Of a stretch of DNA of 64,000 bases, positions 1 to 17,600 are shown in pieces (the stretch's first letter is position 1; each line of letters starts with the position of its first letter). The notes beneath the pieces were generated by a model. It was not told the DNA's origin. It worked only from the letters and a program-made list of their open reading frames with translations, and made no database searches. The stretch comes from Volutella citrinella (lineage: Eukaryota; Ascomycota; Sordariomycetes; Hypocreales; Nectriaceae), in contig JAWZSP010000003.1 in NCBI GenBank assembly GCA_034401135.1, positions 2,294,001-2,358,000 of the forward strand, given 5' to 3'. The position numbers and the translations under genes are program-made.

Positions 1-3000
1 TCTCCAGGGCTTCCAGGGCAAGCTTTCGGTCGTAGCCCATGGCTGTGAGCCTCTTCAAGGTTGGGTCGTCATTGACGTACGGGTCAGTAGCCTCCCCGGT
101 GCCGGCTGGAGCGGCGGGCACCTTCTCGGCAGGAGCAGATGGGGCGGGGTTAGGAGTTGAGGCTGTTGGTGTGTCTAGTGTCGAGAAGATTGCGTCCCAG
201 TCGTGGTCGGCAGTTTTCGACTGAGCATTGGGAGCGGAGGGCTGTGCGGCGCCGGAGGAATTAGCAGATACGAAGTCAAAGCTGCTCTCGTTGCCGAAGG
301 CCGTCGACTCGCTCTTTGCCTGGCTCGCTGGGGGGCTGGTGTCGAAAACAGGGTTGAAGTCATCCCGAGAGATGTTGGCGAAGTCGTTGTCGCCGTCCAC
401 AGAGCCCTCCTTTGCATCTTCTAGTCCCTCAAACTCATCACTCGAGTCCTCGAATGCATCCTTGGCCTGGGGAGGGTTTGCGGGGGCTGCTGCCAGGGGC
501 TGATGGCTAGGGGGAGCCGTGCTAGTGGCTGCCGAACCGAAGATATCGTCGACAGCAGCCTTCTTAGCAGCAGCATCCTTAGCAGCATCATCGCTGGAAA
601 CCGGGGCCGCGGGTTCTTTGTCGGCACTTTGGTCAAGTCAGCTCACCGCCGCATCAGTTAGTGACCGTCAGGCAACATACCTAGAATCCTTGGGCTCCGC
701 TGAAGGAGCGGCATCCTTTGCCGGCGTCGGAGTTGGGCTGACAGAATCACCCAGAGCAGCCACGGGGGCCGGTTGTTTCTTTGCCTTGGGCGACGAGTCA
801 AAGTTGTCCGCGAACCCTTGCTCGCTCTCCGAGTCTGACTCGTCCTCCTCCAGCTGTGAGATGGGTGGAAACTCGGTGTCAAAAGCGGATATCGACTTGG
901 GAGCTGCTCCTGAGTCCGTTGTAGTCTGGCTCTTGGCAGTAGTAAAGGCGGCAAACGCGTTTTCAAAGTCCGCTTTGGCCTTTGCCTCATCGTTGTTCGA
1001 GAAAGGATCTGCCGCTTGCGCAACAGGGGCCTCAGGAGTCTTTTCGAAGCCATCAGCCGCCTTAGTGCCATCCGCGGCAGCTACGTCCTTGGAATTGGGC
1101 TGTTCGGCATCATCTGTCGGGAACGTGCCAGGCACGGACACTGCAGCAGCCAGATCTCCGGGCTGGGGGGTTGCTGAGCCGAGAGGGTCCTCCACCCGCG
1201 AGGCCGGAGGGGAGACTTGACGCGATGACGACAGGGACTCGGTCTGGGTCGGGAAAGGAAGGAAGCTGGAGCTGATCTGTCTGGACTCTGGAGGAGCAGG
1301 GGGGTCAGTTGTCAGGGTTGCCTGCCTGCTCATCACGGGGGACGAGGCTGGCGGCGTCGCATACGAGCCAACGCTGGCGGAAGACGCCCCAGTGTTCTGC
1401 GGCTTGAATGCTGCCGGAGGCGGAGGCGTTGCAGAGGAGGTAACGGGGAATGAGGGCCCGAACACATCGTCAAACGACTTGTCCGAGGCGTTCTTGGCAG
1501 GCGGGGTCCCGAAGGCGCCCATGATATCGGTGCTGGCCGATCGCTTGAAGAATGGGTTATTGGCGCTTGACGTGGAAACAGCAGGGCTGGCGACGAGGCC
1601 AGAGCCCGAAGCTGGCGAGCCCGTGTTGATTTGTCGTGAGAGATCCTCGTTGCTCTTGGCCAGTTCCTCGGCCTCGGCCTTCAGCTTATCACGCTCGCCT
1701 TCAGTTGTAGATAGTTGCTTCTTGTTAATGGCGACCAATCCCTTTTGCTGGCGGGCCTCTGACTTGAGCTTCTCAATCTGTGGCTTGAGCTGCGCAATTT
1801 CTCCATTGACAACCCTGATACGCTCCCTCAGGTTGGTGTTCTCCTGCTGATCCGCCTGGAGAGCTCCCAAGAACTGCTGGTGCTGGGTCTGCACGTCGCG
1901 GTAAGTGCCTTCCAAGGTCATGCACTCGGTTTGTAGCTTCTTGGTGTCGTTGCGCGCATTCTTCAGCTGCTCCTCAAGAGCGCGGGCATCTTGAGCCTCC
2001 TTCTCATACAAAGTACGGAGTTGGGCCAAGCGTTGCTCAAAGTTCTGCTTCTGGGAGGTGGCTTGGTTCAATTCGTTTTGAGTGGCAGTCCTCTTGCCCT
2101 GGACTTCCTGCATTTGAGTTGAAAGGGAACTGATCTGGTTGGACAAGTTGGCGAGCTCAGTGGTCTCGCCGCTGATGTTCTTGCTAGCGCCGTCATCATC
2201 TCCAAGAAGATCTGCAGACGTGTCGGCAGCCCTTGGCAGCGAGCCACTAGAGCCGCCAGTCGGCTGGACAGCTAGGCCTCTGCCGAAAGACGACGAAGGG
2301 ACGAATGGTTTGAATGTGGACGAAGGAGGGAAAGATGCCTTCCCAGGAGATGAGGGAGAGAGAGCAGCATTACCCCCAGCAAAGGGATCGTTTGCATTGG
2401 AGCCACCTGTGGACATGGTCGTCTGCAGCGGGGCAGGGGGTGTAGCCTTCCCGGATGACGTATCCAACCCGAATAGATCATCGAGATGCGACTTGGCTTG
2501 GGCCGGGGGCGCCGCGGGCTGAGGTGCCGGAGCATCGAAAGCTGAGTTTGCTGGCGGGGTTGGCTTGGCGACTCTCATGCTAGGTGGAATTAAGTTGGGA
2601 GGTAGGGTAGGTGGCAGAGGCATTCGCGAGTTGCTTCGTTGTTGCCGAATCAAGTACATGGCGACTGCGAACTGCTCGCGGTTGAGGTATCCAACGGAGT
2701 TGATGTCGGCAAGATCCCAAATCTGAGCCAGGGTATCTTCTGGGAGTGCAGACTGGCTGAAGAAGGGGACAGCCTCCTCGCCACTGATCCAGCCCTTGTT
2801 TGTCTTGTCCAACTCGCTGTAACGCGCATCATACTGGGCCTTGTCTGCCGCTGAAACGGCCCATTCCTCTCCGGTTGCCGTTGGGGACATGGGAGGTCGC
2901 CCCAGGGGGCTTGCGGTGCGGACTTGGGCCGTTCCGCTCAACTGTCGCGGGATGGCAGACATGCCCGTGGAGGCCGGGGATTGCCGGGGTGCGGCCCCTC

Positions 3001-3837
3001 GTCGAGCGGCAGCCTCGAAGAGACCAGGCGGGAGAATGTTGGGCAATGCCCGAAGAGCGCCGGACTTCATAGAAGTGAGCAAGTGCATGGCAATAATGAA
3101 TTCTGTGAGGACCAAGGCCCCACGCTGCTCGGTGTCTGCAAGCTGCCAGATCTTGCCCAGGATATCATTGGATAGGCCGGACTTCTCAAAGATATTCTTG
3201 GCCTGCTCTCCGGGAAGTAGGGATCCGGGCTGCAGCGGCTGTCGCTCAAAGAGTCCGGAGTATTGGGCAACCTTCTCAGGCGTCAGGGGCGGGATGCGAA
3301 TAGGGCCGCCGGTGCTCTGAGCCTGAAGTCCGGCGGGAGACGGTGGCGAGGCCACGGGCGCCGGGGCCGCCACGGGTTGCGGGCCGAAGCCATCGAATCG
3401 CGGGATCGGGCCTTGTTGCAGGGCAAGCTCGGCGGTAGGTTCGCGACCAGCTTGGGCATGGCCGATGAGTCGCAGGACGATGCCGAAGCCGGCGGGGGTG
3501 AGGAATCCGCGGTTCTCCTTATCGGCAATCTGCCAGATCTATCACAAAAGGGTCAGCGTGATGGGCAACGGATGGCAAAGGAATATTGACCTCTCCGAGA
3601 ATGCGCGAGTCTAATCGAGTCTTGTCAAAGAACTTGACAGCGACCTCGCCGGTGACGACTCCAACATTGTCGCTGTCGGCTTGTCGAAAGAGTTGACCGT
3701 AGGCGCGCTTCTCGTCGGGGCTCAAGTTAAGGTTCGGCGCAGCTACCAAAGTGCATGGTCAGTATTTTCCGAGACTGAAAAACAGAAAGAAGGCAATCAG
3801 GTATCGTACTAGGGTCGGGAGAACCGTCAGGCGTCAT
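1..3837 (-). CDS. EDE1: Ede1/Eps15-type endocytic scaffold, EH and UBA domains (partial, C-terminus off window)
   Basis: This is an early-arriving scaffold of clathrin-mediated endocytosis that binds NPF-motif adaptors and ubiquitin at cortical sites. My model has four exons on the minus strand: 3837-3810, 3742-3591, 3538-681 and 626-1 (open at the edge). The introns are 67, 52 and 54 nt and all have GT-AG ends. The ATG at 3837 gives MTPDGSPDP, joining in frame to NLNLSPDEKRAYGQLF. Three EH domains lie at about residues 10-110, 142-235 and 286-365, with EF-hand-like loops such as DSDNVGVV and DLADINSVGYL. A Gln/Glu-rich coiled coil follows at about 520-700, then a long Ser/Pro/Asp-rich tail. 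The last residues in the window, DDPTLKRLTAMGYDRKLALE, are the start of a UBA domain, as in Ede1. At least 1221 residues are encoded here. It is divergent from the glutathione reductase gene. Family assignment is strong; the tiny first exon is the least certain part. Confidence 0.9.
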
Positions 3838-6924
<3,087 letters not shown>

Positions 6925-8740
6925 AGCAAGAAGGATACCAAATAGAAAGAAGTAGATCACATAGCGGTTTGTTATGACGGGAGATGAAGGGGTGCAGGAG
7001 GCATCGCTTGCGGCACTTCGGAGGTAATAGGTCTCTGTGGCCCAAGTCACGCCGCATCAACGGCCTGCAAATCCCTATGTTGTTGTGTTGTGTATTCCTT
7101 GTTTTTCTTTCTTCTGGAAGCTCATGCTGCGTAGAGACTATACTGGGCCGGCCGATACGACAGAGAGGGTCAGCTGGAGAGAACCTTTGTTTGTGAGAAT
7201 GCAAGTAGACAACCATTGCTTGTTTTTGCGCAAGATCAAATCAACACACAATGAACTGGATCCATACTTCTTGGAGTGAGCACGGGTTGCGGGTGTCTAT
7301 GAATCGACTTGAAGCGCCTAATTCAAGCTGTATGCAGAAGCACTTAGTGCTGCTGGTCGTGCAAACCCCAGAGTCAATGGTGATTTGATCCCCCAAGGCA
7401 GTCGCTCAGCTCTGCGTGAGACCTACCATGCACTCTTCTGGATGCCAAAGGCTCACTTCCAACCCCCCAGATCTGAAGGCATCCCGCCATCCTCACGGCC
7501 ACAGGTTATACCGGTACCACGTCTTGCGAAACTCCTTCTGCTGTACCTGCATCACCCCCTCACCCGCATATCTAGCTTGAGGTGCAACCAGCTGCCGTAC
7601 ACCACTCATGGTCTCTGTTTGACGCAGGCATCCACATCAACTCAGGTGAATGCATCTCAACGACCACGGGTTCCCGCACGAAACCGACCTCAGGGAGCCT
7701 GTGCAGCTGGCCGACTGTTACATTAGGCGCACAGGAACCCTAACAGGCGGGGTGCAGGGCGGCAACAGGCAGAGACGAGGAGCCGTTGAGCGAGGCTGGG
7801 GTATGTGGCGGACAGGACGCACCGCACTAGAGGAACACGAGTTGACAATAGGGTGGTTGAAAAAGCGCGATGGTTGCGAAGGCTGAGCGAGCGTTGGTGT
7901 GAGGGTCGACTGCATAACGAGTCTCATTGGGCACGCAGATCAGATCACGGCCTTGCTGCCATTGCACACTCATGGAATGAGTTTCGCCAAATACGAGAGA
8001 TTGGCCATCACGAGCTGAGGGCGTCGTCGACAGCTGATACGGCAGATCTAGTGATCTCTCAGGAGGTTTCAGAGGGCGTGAGCTAGGCGGACCTTGGGAT
8101 ATTCCAACCCCCCAGTTCGTCAAGGCGGCCATGCCAGAAGAGGCTACCGAGCAGATGCTGACAAGACCCCGAGAGGAAGAATGCTGGTGAGAAGCAAAAC
8201 CTGCTAAGGCACGCCTACCCCCCTACTTGATGTCTGTCACGGCGCTGTTCCAGCTTACACGCCGACGACGGCCCCGGCCATTCCGTTCCGCCTAAACCCA
8301 AACCGCGATACAGATTACCAAGAGGGGGGAGGCGTGTGTAGTTCTGACAGAACAAAGAGTCCCCCAATAGACTGTTAGTTCACCTAGACGAAGAAGCTCA
8401 CGAGTTCCTGCAGAATGAAGATGGCGCATATAGCCCCGAGAAGCCGGTCACACGGGCGACTAACGCCACCAACCGAGACAGCCGAGCGTACATAGCAGCA
8501 CCCAAACGCCACCTCCACACTTCTCCAGGAAACTAGACGGAGAAAGCGTCAACCGACTAGACTCTGAGGGGATAAGCCTACGGTTATCCAAGTCGCACAT
8601 CACCAGACCAGCCCTCCCTTTTTGTCGCAATTTCATCCCGCGGCCACCTGCCCCCCAAGGCATGGTAAATGCAATGCACGTTACACGCGCCCTTTGCCCT
8701 CTCGTGACCAGACCAAACCGCCAGGTTCCACACGAGGCAA

Positions 8741-8770
8741 GGGGGAGAGGGGGGAGAAGGAGGGGGGAGG
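8741..8770 (+). repeat. G-rich tract, candidate G-quadruplex
   Basis: Three runs of five or six G separated by short A/G spacers, with additional GG pairs, sit inside the gene-poor region. The pattern fits quadruplex-forming sequence, but folding and function are inference. Confidence 0.5.
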
Positions 8771-11700
8771 AACGACGACTGCGCCCCAGCACGTCCCTGA
8801 ACATGCACGAAAATGCCGAAAGGGAATGGAGAGCTATCCAGCTGGCCGGGATTCGCTTGGGAGGGGGCGCGTCGACTGCATGAAAAGTGAGATGTCGTCA
8901 CAAAACATGGCTTGCTTGCCTTCGGGGTCCAGGAGGACGGGCCTGTCTCTCGAGTTTTGAGGCGCCCAAAAGGACCCTTTCGCGTAACTGACAACTTCCA
9001 AGCCGGGGGTTCCTGAAAGTTTGCTTGACATTGACGCCGACCAGGTGGCCGGTGGCGCCCCTCGCGCTGACGACCTGGGCCATTGGCGAATGCCCGCGCC
9101 CCAAGGCAGCGGCACTGGGAATTCCGTCTCGGCGGCTTGGTAGCCGCTAGAGAGCTGCGCAGTGAGCAAAAAGAGGGGTTCTTGTGTGTTTGTTCAAAGG
9201 GCGTCGCTAGGGCTCGCTGAAGGATGCCGATGGACAGCGGGTAGAGCAAGCCACGCCCACCGTGACGGCGACTTGGCGCACCAAAGGGTCCGGCGAGAAG
9301 GTTTAGTCGGCCGAGGCTTCGTGCGAGTGAGCAGCCTGGTTTATCATCATTTGCCTGTCTCGCACGGGGGAGTGCAGCGCAACGCAGCGCAGCGAAGCTG
9401 GGATAGGGAGCGAGCAGCTCGAGTGCTTCGTTGCGAACGTAGCCTCAGGAAATGGGTGCCATTGCCCCCGCGTTGCTCTGTTGCTTCAGCAGGGCCGGCC
9501 TGCAGGCGCATCACTGCGAAGAGCATGAGTCCTTGACCAAGCGACAGCCTACTCCGTAGTACAGGCCAAGTCAAGGCGGGGGAATCCTGGTGATTCAACG
9601 CTCCCCCGTCCTGACCAACCTGGGGAATAGCGTTGAGTGGCTTGATTGGCCAGTGGCGAGGGGGCCGGCTAGGCGAAGTTACAATCAAGGTTTTCCACCC
9701 CCGTCCTGCGCGAAGTGAAGGGGCGGGTGAGATGCAATGCAACGGCACTGGTGCCCTTTGACGACGAGCTTGACGCCTCCGTCCATCTCCAGGGGGGCTT
9801 TGTGCAAGGTGACAAGTCTGCTTCTGGGTTCGGCTGGGGCTTTCGCCGCCGCTGAGAAGGCAGCCGAGCGGAGTCGATTAGGTAGAGCAGGTAATTAATT
9901 AGGTCATTGGAGTCTGGAGAGTCGGGGACCCGGGCACTGATGAGGGCGTGTGAGGCGCGCCCGGCCACTGGGCGCAAGCCACGACTGGAGAGATGGACAT
10001 TGCCATTTCCCCAACAATGCTGCCGCTGCAGGCGGACGAGGACGGCAGGCCGCTCGGCGGCGGCAGGTCTCGACCCTCTGTGCTAAATTCTCTCCGGGTA
10101 GATGGTGCCGGTAGGTGAGGCAAAAGTGCATCTATCAACGCCGCCTAGACGTGTCTCACTATGTGCAGACTGTGCAGGCAGGCAGCGAGCAGCGCTGGAG
10201 ACCATCTGTGCCTTGTTCCGCCCCTGTCATTGGCCCATGTTTCCTCGTCATGGAGGCGGTGCTACAAAGCCCTGTTGCTGCGGCTGGCAGCGTTGTTGAC
10301 GACGCTGCCTCTTGTTTGTTTGCTCATCTGCTGAATCTTGTGGTAATCCCCGTAGTACAAGGAGGACAGTTGTCAATGGCGCCCCACAGTCTCCATGCTT
10401 CTCCTCATCTCTCATTCCATCCGCCCTGGCTGCGCCAACGGTGCTGCAAGCCCAGCGGTGGTCAAGCTTTCACAAGCAGCCATGTCGGCGGCAGCACATG
10501 GCAGGAATGCGGGGAGGCCAGAGTCGTTGTGATCAGTCAGTAATAATAGTCGTCTTGGCCAACAACGCAGGGTAGCATGGCGGAAATGACATGATGCGAC
10601 GCTAACACGGCATGCATACTGCTTGATCCGGGACTTTGATACTTGTTTGGCATCAGAGGGGGACCGACCACAGGGCCCAAAAGCCAGAGGCATGCCACGG
10701 GTCAAAGATTGAAGGCGAATCACCCCTGCTGCTTGCAAACCTGCAACTCTGTCCACAGTCCACAGCCAGCTGCTGCAGGCGAGCAAGGTCGGCACTGGCC
10801 AAGAGATGTAGTACAAGATGCAGGCACCTTGACTAACCGGCGGCTACAGCAGGCATAAGTAATTTCTTGCCGACGAGCAAGGACGAAGTAGTATTGTTGC
10901 CAGGACCCCAAGGCGATACGACGCAGTTGTGCCTTTGTTGTGGACTGGGCCCCTGGCGAATTGGCTGGCTCCCTTGACAAGAGCCTTGCCAGTCAACCAA
11001 GGGCCTTGAATTTCCCTCTACCCTGCAACACGTTTCCTAGGAGCTTTGGTTCCGGTGCTCTGACAGTCAGCCTCAAGGCCCTCCACCAGCTTCCCGGCCA
11101 CGTTGACCGGATATCCATCTGGACAATCCAAGTGACTGCTCATTCGAAGCCAAGCCTAGGGCCCGCACCACATGGACAGACAAAAGGGAAAGAAGAAAAA
11201 AGTGAAGAGTCACTTTCTGCCCTCGTGGTGCGTTCTCGAACTGTCTAGCAGTGCAGCTGCTGTCTGATGCGGCACAGACGCTGGCCGTATGCCAATCATC
11301 TCCCTCGCTGTGCGCCATCCCTCGGATCCAGAGTGGTTTTGGATATCAAAACACAGATCACTGCATTGCATACAGGAAGAATATGGCAAGCGAATGCAAG
11401 GAACGCCTTGCCGGACTTGTACGTGACCATCTGGCACCTGTCCGCCAAACGCGAGTCCAGAGCCGCCTTGCCTGCCTAATTTCGACTTTTTTCGCTTGCC
11501 TTGTTACTCCTCCATGGTTCGCCCCGCTGCCTTTTTTGCTTTCAATTTTTTCTTTTCTTTTTTACTTTGCCCTGTGCTCGTGGTGAATGAGTCAAAAAAA
11601 GGATTGCTTAGCACATCTCGAGCCATCGACTCATCGCCGATGTTGGAGGCAGTGGGTACCCGATGGATTGCCCGGCCCCGCCATATGGTGAAATTTGTGA

Positions 11701-14590
11701 GTCTCATGGCACAACTTGACAACCCAATCTCACGATGGCACCAGCTTGGCTCCGATGTGCGCGAAGATGGCTCTCCACAATGTTGGATCGATGCTATCCA
11801 CTAGCTCCCTTTGCGGGTCCCTTGGGAGAAAATCGCCCTGGTCCTCTCCCGTTCCATGTCGTCACCGATACACAAAGTCGAACAATCGCAGGGCGCTGGC
11901 CCCCGTGCGGTCCACTTGGTCTCATCAAGTTGACGCCCTAACTGAAGGGCGTTGGCCCCCGTCAGGCCAGTAAAGAAAAAAAAGCTCGGAGTACGGGGTA
12001 CGACGCACTAGAGAACCACATCCCCGGCGACCTGGCGCAGCTAGAGGGAAACTAAACCTTCAGCCACGCAACTGAAAGAAGGCTTGAGGGGGTGCCGTTA
12101 TTAAGTCCTTAGGCGCTAGCATATCGGCTAGGTTGGCAACCAAAGACCAGAAATCGCTTAGTGGCTGTCGATCATGCTGAATGTGGTCACTTTAGCGTGC
12201 CAGGCCTGGTGTTGCTCGTTGGCCCCTTGTCACGCTCACTCTGGGGAATATCTCTTGGCGGCGTTGATATTGGCCCGGGATATCGTCCAGGGGTGGAGCT
12301 GGGCAAGGGAACATGGTGATGGGAATAGAAGACCCAGGAAACACACCAAAAAAAATCGATACCAGCTCTGGTTATCATCGGGCAGGCCGGCGGGATCGAC
12401 CCTGGCCGGTTTGAGAAGACGCAGTAATTACATCAATGGGGAGGGTAGCTGACAATCGGCTGTCCAGCTGGCCGTGGGAGCGCCACACGACTTGCGAACA
12501 CACCCACCCACCGGGCATTGGCGGTGCAAAACTGGCCAGTGGTGGTCAGTTGGCCCCCACAAAGAGGCTGTTCCCGTGGCAGCCTGCTGCTCTGGTTGGC
12601 TGCCTCCTCGGATGAACTGGATGGACGGGACGACTGACCTGCAGCGCGTGCGTGCTTCTGGCCGCCACGGCAGAGACAGAGACGTGCTCTCCGGGCGCGG
12701 CTCGCTTCGTCTTGCCGATGCAAGGTACGGGAACCCTGAATAAAAACTCTTCTCCCGGTTGACGGCTTTCATTCGCTGTCGGTGAGCAGGATCCTAGGGA
12801 TTTTCGACCGACCTTGTCGCGAACAGCCGTAAACCGACAGAGAGAAGCAGCGGCCGCGCCGCCCGTCATGATGTCAGGGTGCGGGATCGCACAGGCAGAA
12901 ATGCCAGATTTGTCCACTCAGGCAGCCCGCAGCAGCTTTGATGGCTTGGCTCTTGGTTCGTGCTTTTTTTTTTCCAGATTTCTTGTCGTCTAATTTTCTT
13001 TTTCCCCTCGCTACCAATTGTGCACCGAATTTTTGCTTTTGCCGCCTCGACACAATCACCGTTCCTAATCCCTGGCAAACTAGCATCTTGGGAAACGGGC
13101 GTCCAGGTGCCCTAAAAATGGCAGTGATCGAAGTTCGGCGCCTTCAGTTGGCCCGGCGCACCCCTGGCCCGGCGCCTGGCGTTCGCGGCGACCCGTCTGG
13201 ACCTCTTTGTCCACCATTCCAGCTGCAGGACCGCCACGCAGGGCAGTCCGTCGTTTGGTGAGCACCACCGTTGTCGCAAATAGGGGCGGCCGGCCGAGCA
13301 CGAGGCTTTCGGTCAGGCAGGTGTGTGGTGACAGGGGTGACCCGCTGTAGACAGCCAACCATCTCCGACGGGGTCGCTTCCTAGGCAGCTTGGCGAGTTG
13401 GTCCAATAGGCTCTAGGCTCCCTGTCGTCGCCAACCCTCCTCCCAGCGGGCGCTGTGAAGTGCGAACGCCGTTGGCAGTGGCCGTTCGTGCTTTGCAGGT
13501 GGGCGGCGCCCAGGCAGGCCCTGGGAGGGGTAGCCCACGTCTTGCTCGGCCTAGCCGTTCGTTGTCCTCCAATTGAATGGCCCAGTCGCCGACGACATGC
13601 ATCTGTAGCTGGCCATCCATGGCCTCGTCCGGCATGGCCGGTTCAATATTGGAGCAGGAAAATTCTGCTTTCGTTCTTTGTGCAGCATCGCACGCCTCAT
13701 CTGTCAATTTTGGGGGGATTGCGAGGCTCTGGCAATCTAGGCATGGACGAATCGAGGAAGAGAGGTTGCCGCTGAGGTCAGACTCCTCCCACCCTTCCGC
13801 CAACCCTGGACTACTGCCATTACCCAAGTCGGGTGCGCGGTTCGGACAAAAAACCGCCGTTAAGGTGGTGTTCGTAAGAAGATTCGCACACACACTACCT
13901 GGGAAGCACTGCAACGCAGTTCGTGCCCGCAGTGTAAAGGGTTTGTCTCGTAATGTGGCAGTTGGCGGGTTCAGTCGCAGCTTCAGCGGATCTCATGCTT
14001 AGAGGGGCGCGGGAATACGCCCGGTAATGTTGCACCAAAGGCCTCCCTTCCTGGCAGCTTGGTCAGTCTGGTGGCTCGTGCAACCAGCATAGGGGGATGC
14101 CGTTCTCCTTCATCCTACTGCAACGGTCAACATGAAGACTGCCCTGGATCGCGGCAGAGCGAGGATGAGATCCTGGAGCCTGAACACTCTCCACGGTCGT
14201 CGGGAAGAATGTGGCCTGTGCACTGGTTCCTCCGTCGCCCTCCGGCTGAGTGCTGGTAGCGCTTCGTTCGACACCCCTCCAGGCCTTCGCGAGGCTTCCC
14301 GGTGGCTAAAAGTCCCAGCAATATCGCACCGGCGGGTAGCCATTCAGGAGCGTGCCCCAAACCCCATGTTCGCTGGTTGACAGAATGACAGTTGTGGCCA
14401 GTCTACTGTACCCGCCGATAGTTCGCGTCAACGGAGAGAGGCGCTGTTGGTCCAGAGTCCAGACTGTCGACGGACCCGCCGTCAAGTTTAGCGTTCTCCA
14501 ATGATGATGCACAATCATATCATGACAGCGGCCAGGCTTCTTTTCAAAACTCTGTTTTTCGTCGGACGCTTTCCTATCCTGTAAGCCGCG

Positions 14591-14614
14591 CCCCCCCCCC
14601 CCCCCCCCCCCCCC
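14591..14614 (+). repeat. Poly-C tract of 24 bases (poly-G on minus strand)
   Basis: An uninterrupted run of 24 C follows GCCGCG and precedes AAATTG. It is by far the longest C homopolymer in the window. The exact length is prone to sequencing and assembly error. Confidence 0.9.
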
Positions 14615-17600
14615 AAATTGTTGTCAGCCTATACCCTGGCATGCCGCTGCACTCGGATATCTGGATGATCTGACCTAGCTGCGTGGGGGGCTCGCTCCTG
14701 ATTGGGACAATTGGGAGTTGTGCTCCGAAAGGACATGGCCCTGAACCGGCGACTGCGCGTGGGAAGCCTTCTGTAATGCTGAACAATCTACTCTGCCTCC
14801 AGGTTGCAAGTGCAACGTCCAGCAATCCTGGCGGGTTTCACCCATGATGCTCCCATGCAAGCAGGAACGCTGAAAGAGTATCGGCACAGCCCGTCCAGGC
14901 CGACCTCTTAACCCAATTCGGACGGACATCCAGTTTCTCTAGCTGCTCCTGCGCAGTCGCTGGTCAGGTCATGACCATGCCAGCTTTTGTGGCATCATCT
15001 GCCAACAGCCGTTTCGCGATCTGTAGCTGGTGCTTGGAGTGCGTGCTGGTATCCCAGCCGAGGACACCTGGCTCGGAACCCCCCCACGGAATCGCCAATG
15101 CGCCGAGGACCACGGACAAGAGGATGAGATAGTTGATCGCGTCACGAATGCTTCCTCGCGAATCCGCGTTCCCAGTTCGACATGACTCGGGCATCGTGCG
15201 TCGACCCGCACACTTTTGACATCTTCCCAGTTCGGTACATCTGCAGCCGGGCAGGGACAGGCTCTCAACTCCCACGATTCCATGCTGAGAATGGATTTCA
15301 ACTGAAACTTGGCCTACAGTACACACAGTCCACTGTCCACTGTAGTAGCGCAGAGGTGGGATTGGCTCATATCTCGGCCATGGCACCACATGCCTTGTTT
15401 TGTTTCTCGTAGAGAAGTGAGCTCTGCCCCTCTGGCGCGGGCACTGGTCCTAACTTTGTGGGGCTTGTTGCAAAGGAGTTGTACGGTTCGGATCAACTCG
15501 TGAAGCCCTCAGGGCGTCTGGCATGTTGAGAGGTGTGTCATGAGGCTTCAATTTGGAGTTGCACCAAGACATGGACAAGATCGGCTCGGGCAACAGGATG
15601 ACCAGGGCCCGTGCAAGCTGCAAGCCAGGGCATCTGCTAGCGACTCCCACGGCAGTCCCACTCCTGCGTAGACCGAGGTGAGCCATGTTCAGGCGAGATG
15701 TGCGAATATTAACGTACCTAGGACGGAGTAACTGGACACGCTGGGCGGCAAGGTGCTGTCGAGCCATGCATCCAGCCGATGGCTGCCATGAACCAACTCT
15801 TCATGCTTGTGTGAGGGGCGACGGCGAGTGTGTCAGGGAAGCCATCCCATTTTCGGTCCCATGCGCAAGTTGGTTCAGAGTGTGGTGTGCACGACACAGC
15901 TGATTTGCACTGCTCTGCTCCGTCCGGTGCTACGCAAACATCATTTCTTGGGGTTGGGAGACGGGAGATGCGTCGATCTACTGATAGGAACCCTGGTAGA
16001 GAGGAGGCTCGAGCGGGTGGTCAGTTGGCTGTGTGACTGGCAGGAGGACAGGCAGGAGACATGCTGGGGGCCAGGGATTGACGTGACTGGCCGGTTGCTC
16101 TTGGACGAACCCCACCCGATATGCAGGTGTTCGCCAAAGGAGCCTAGCTCTCTTGGCGGCCCAACCACAACAGCACGTATCGAGGTCTGCTGTGCCATAG
16201 CTGCTTGTCGCACAGCTGAGAGCGTCTCTTGCCCGTTGACGGTTACGATTTACGTAGTAGTATAAGGAGTATCTGCATCAGCATGGCTCTCGTCTCCGGG
16301 GAGGGTTGCATGCTGGTTACTGCGCATGCTTTGCCACAGCCAAGTTCACCTAGCAACAGCATCACGGCCTGGGGGCGGCTGCATTTCACGACGCCTGCAT
16401 ATTGCCTATCGATGATCCATGTTGCCCCAGACAGAAGCGTACGGAGTATGGAGTACAGGCGGGAGCTTTATTATCATACCCATGGCAGAATGCAGGATAT
16501 TGGAGTGTCTGTCCGAGGGAGACCCCGTGTCTCAAGTGGCGTGCTTGGGTTATGCCCGCCGTTAGAGGCTGGCTCGTAGGTGGCCGAGCATGTCCCTGTC
16601 ACGCGTTGCCTGTGGCAAATGATGAAGCAGATTTGCAAATGCGAGACGCACTCTTTCTCTTCCTAAAGCTTCAGACACTCGGATCTTGAGTCCTGTAATG
16701 GAAATGGATGGGCACGCGCTTGTCTGCATCCGCGTGCCTGGCTTGCCTGCTAGCTTGGTACGACTTCGCTTGGGCTATCATGGCATGGCACGGTTGCTGC
16801 AAAGGCCAGGCCTGATGAGGCAGATATCCGTTGTTGGAACACACTTGACATAACATTGGCTGGCCTAGATGGGTAGCAACAGATGGCCAATGGGCACCAC
16901 GAAAGGTGCAGGCGAAGGGTTGTAATGCATCTGCATCTGGAGGCATAGCAGCCTGGCAGGCAGTCTGATCATGTCCCCTCTCGGAACGCCCATTTCGAAA
17001 GGGGATCCACCTGTTGTGCCCGCTGTGCCTGCTGTGCCTGGTGGAGGCAGAGTGGGAGAGGAACGGGATGTAATTGTGCCGCGCGTTGTGTTGTGAGAGA
17101 TGGCGTCACAACGACGTCTTTTGCAACCAACCGGGTGGCGGCTGGAGGATCAGCCGATGGCGATGGGGATCATATCGGGGCAACTAGTGCCCCCGTATAG
17201 CATTTGATGGAGGGGTTTTTTTGCCCTTACGCAGCTGGTTGTCCGGGTGCATTGGATGGCATCGCTCATGCGCTTTTCTGAGACATTATTGCGTGCGAAT
17301 GCCGGCTTGACTGGGCGGCTTTGAGCAATTGATGTTGGCACTAATTAATTAGCAAGACTGTCCGTGCTTCAGCTGCCGTCTCGCCTGGCATGGATGGAGC
17401 TCCGAGCTCTGGAGTTCCGAGGCAAGGCAGCGCCATCTCCGAGCTTGCGCTGAGCCGTGCATAGCCCGTACTCGAGTATCGAGCAGCGATATGAGACACG
17501 TTTATCCGGCTGTCGCTTGCTGTTCTGGCCGGCAAGAAGATGCACAGTTGCGTACTGGCGTGGGGTTGCAGTGTAGCATCCAGAGGGCCAGAGCACGGAA

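Noticed and set aside
8584..9249. 221-codon minus-strand frame in the gene desert
   Set aside because: No domain or signal, random-looking composition, and overlapping frames on the other strand of similar size.
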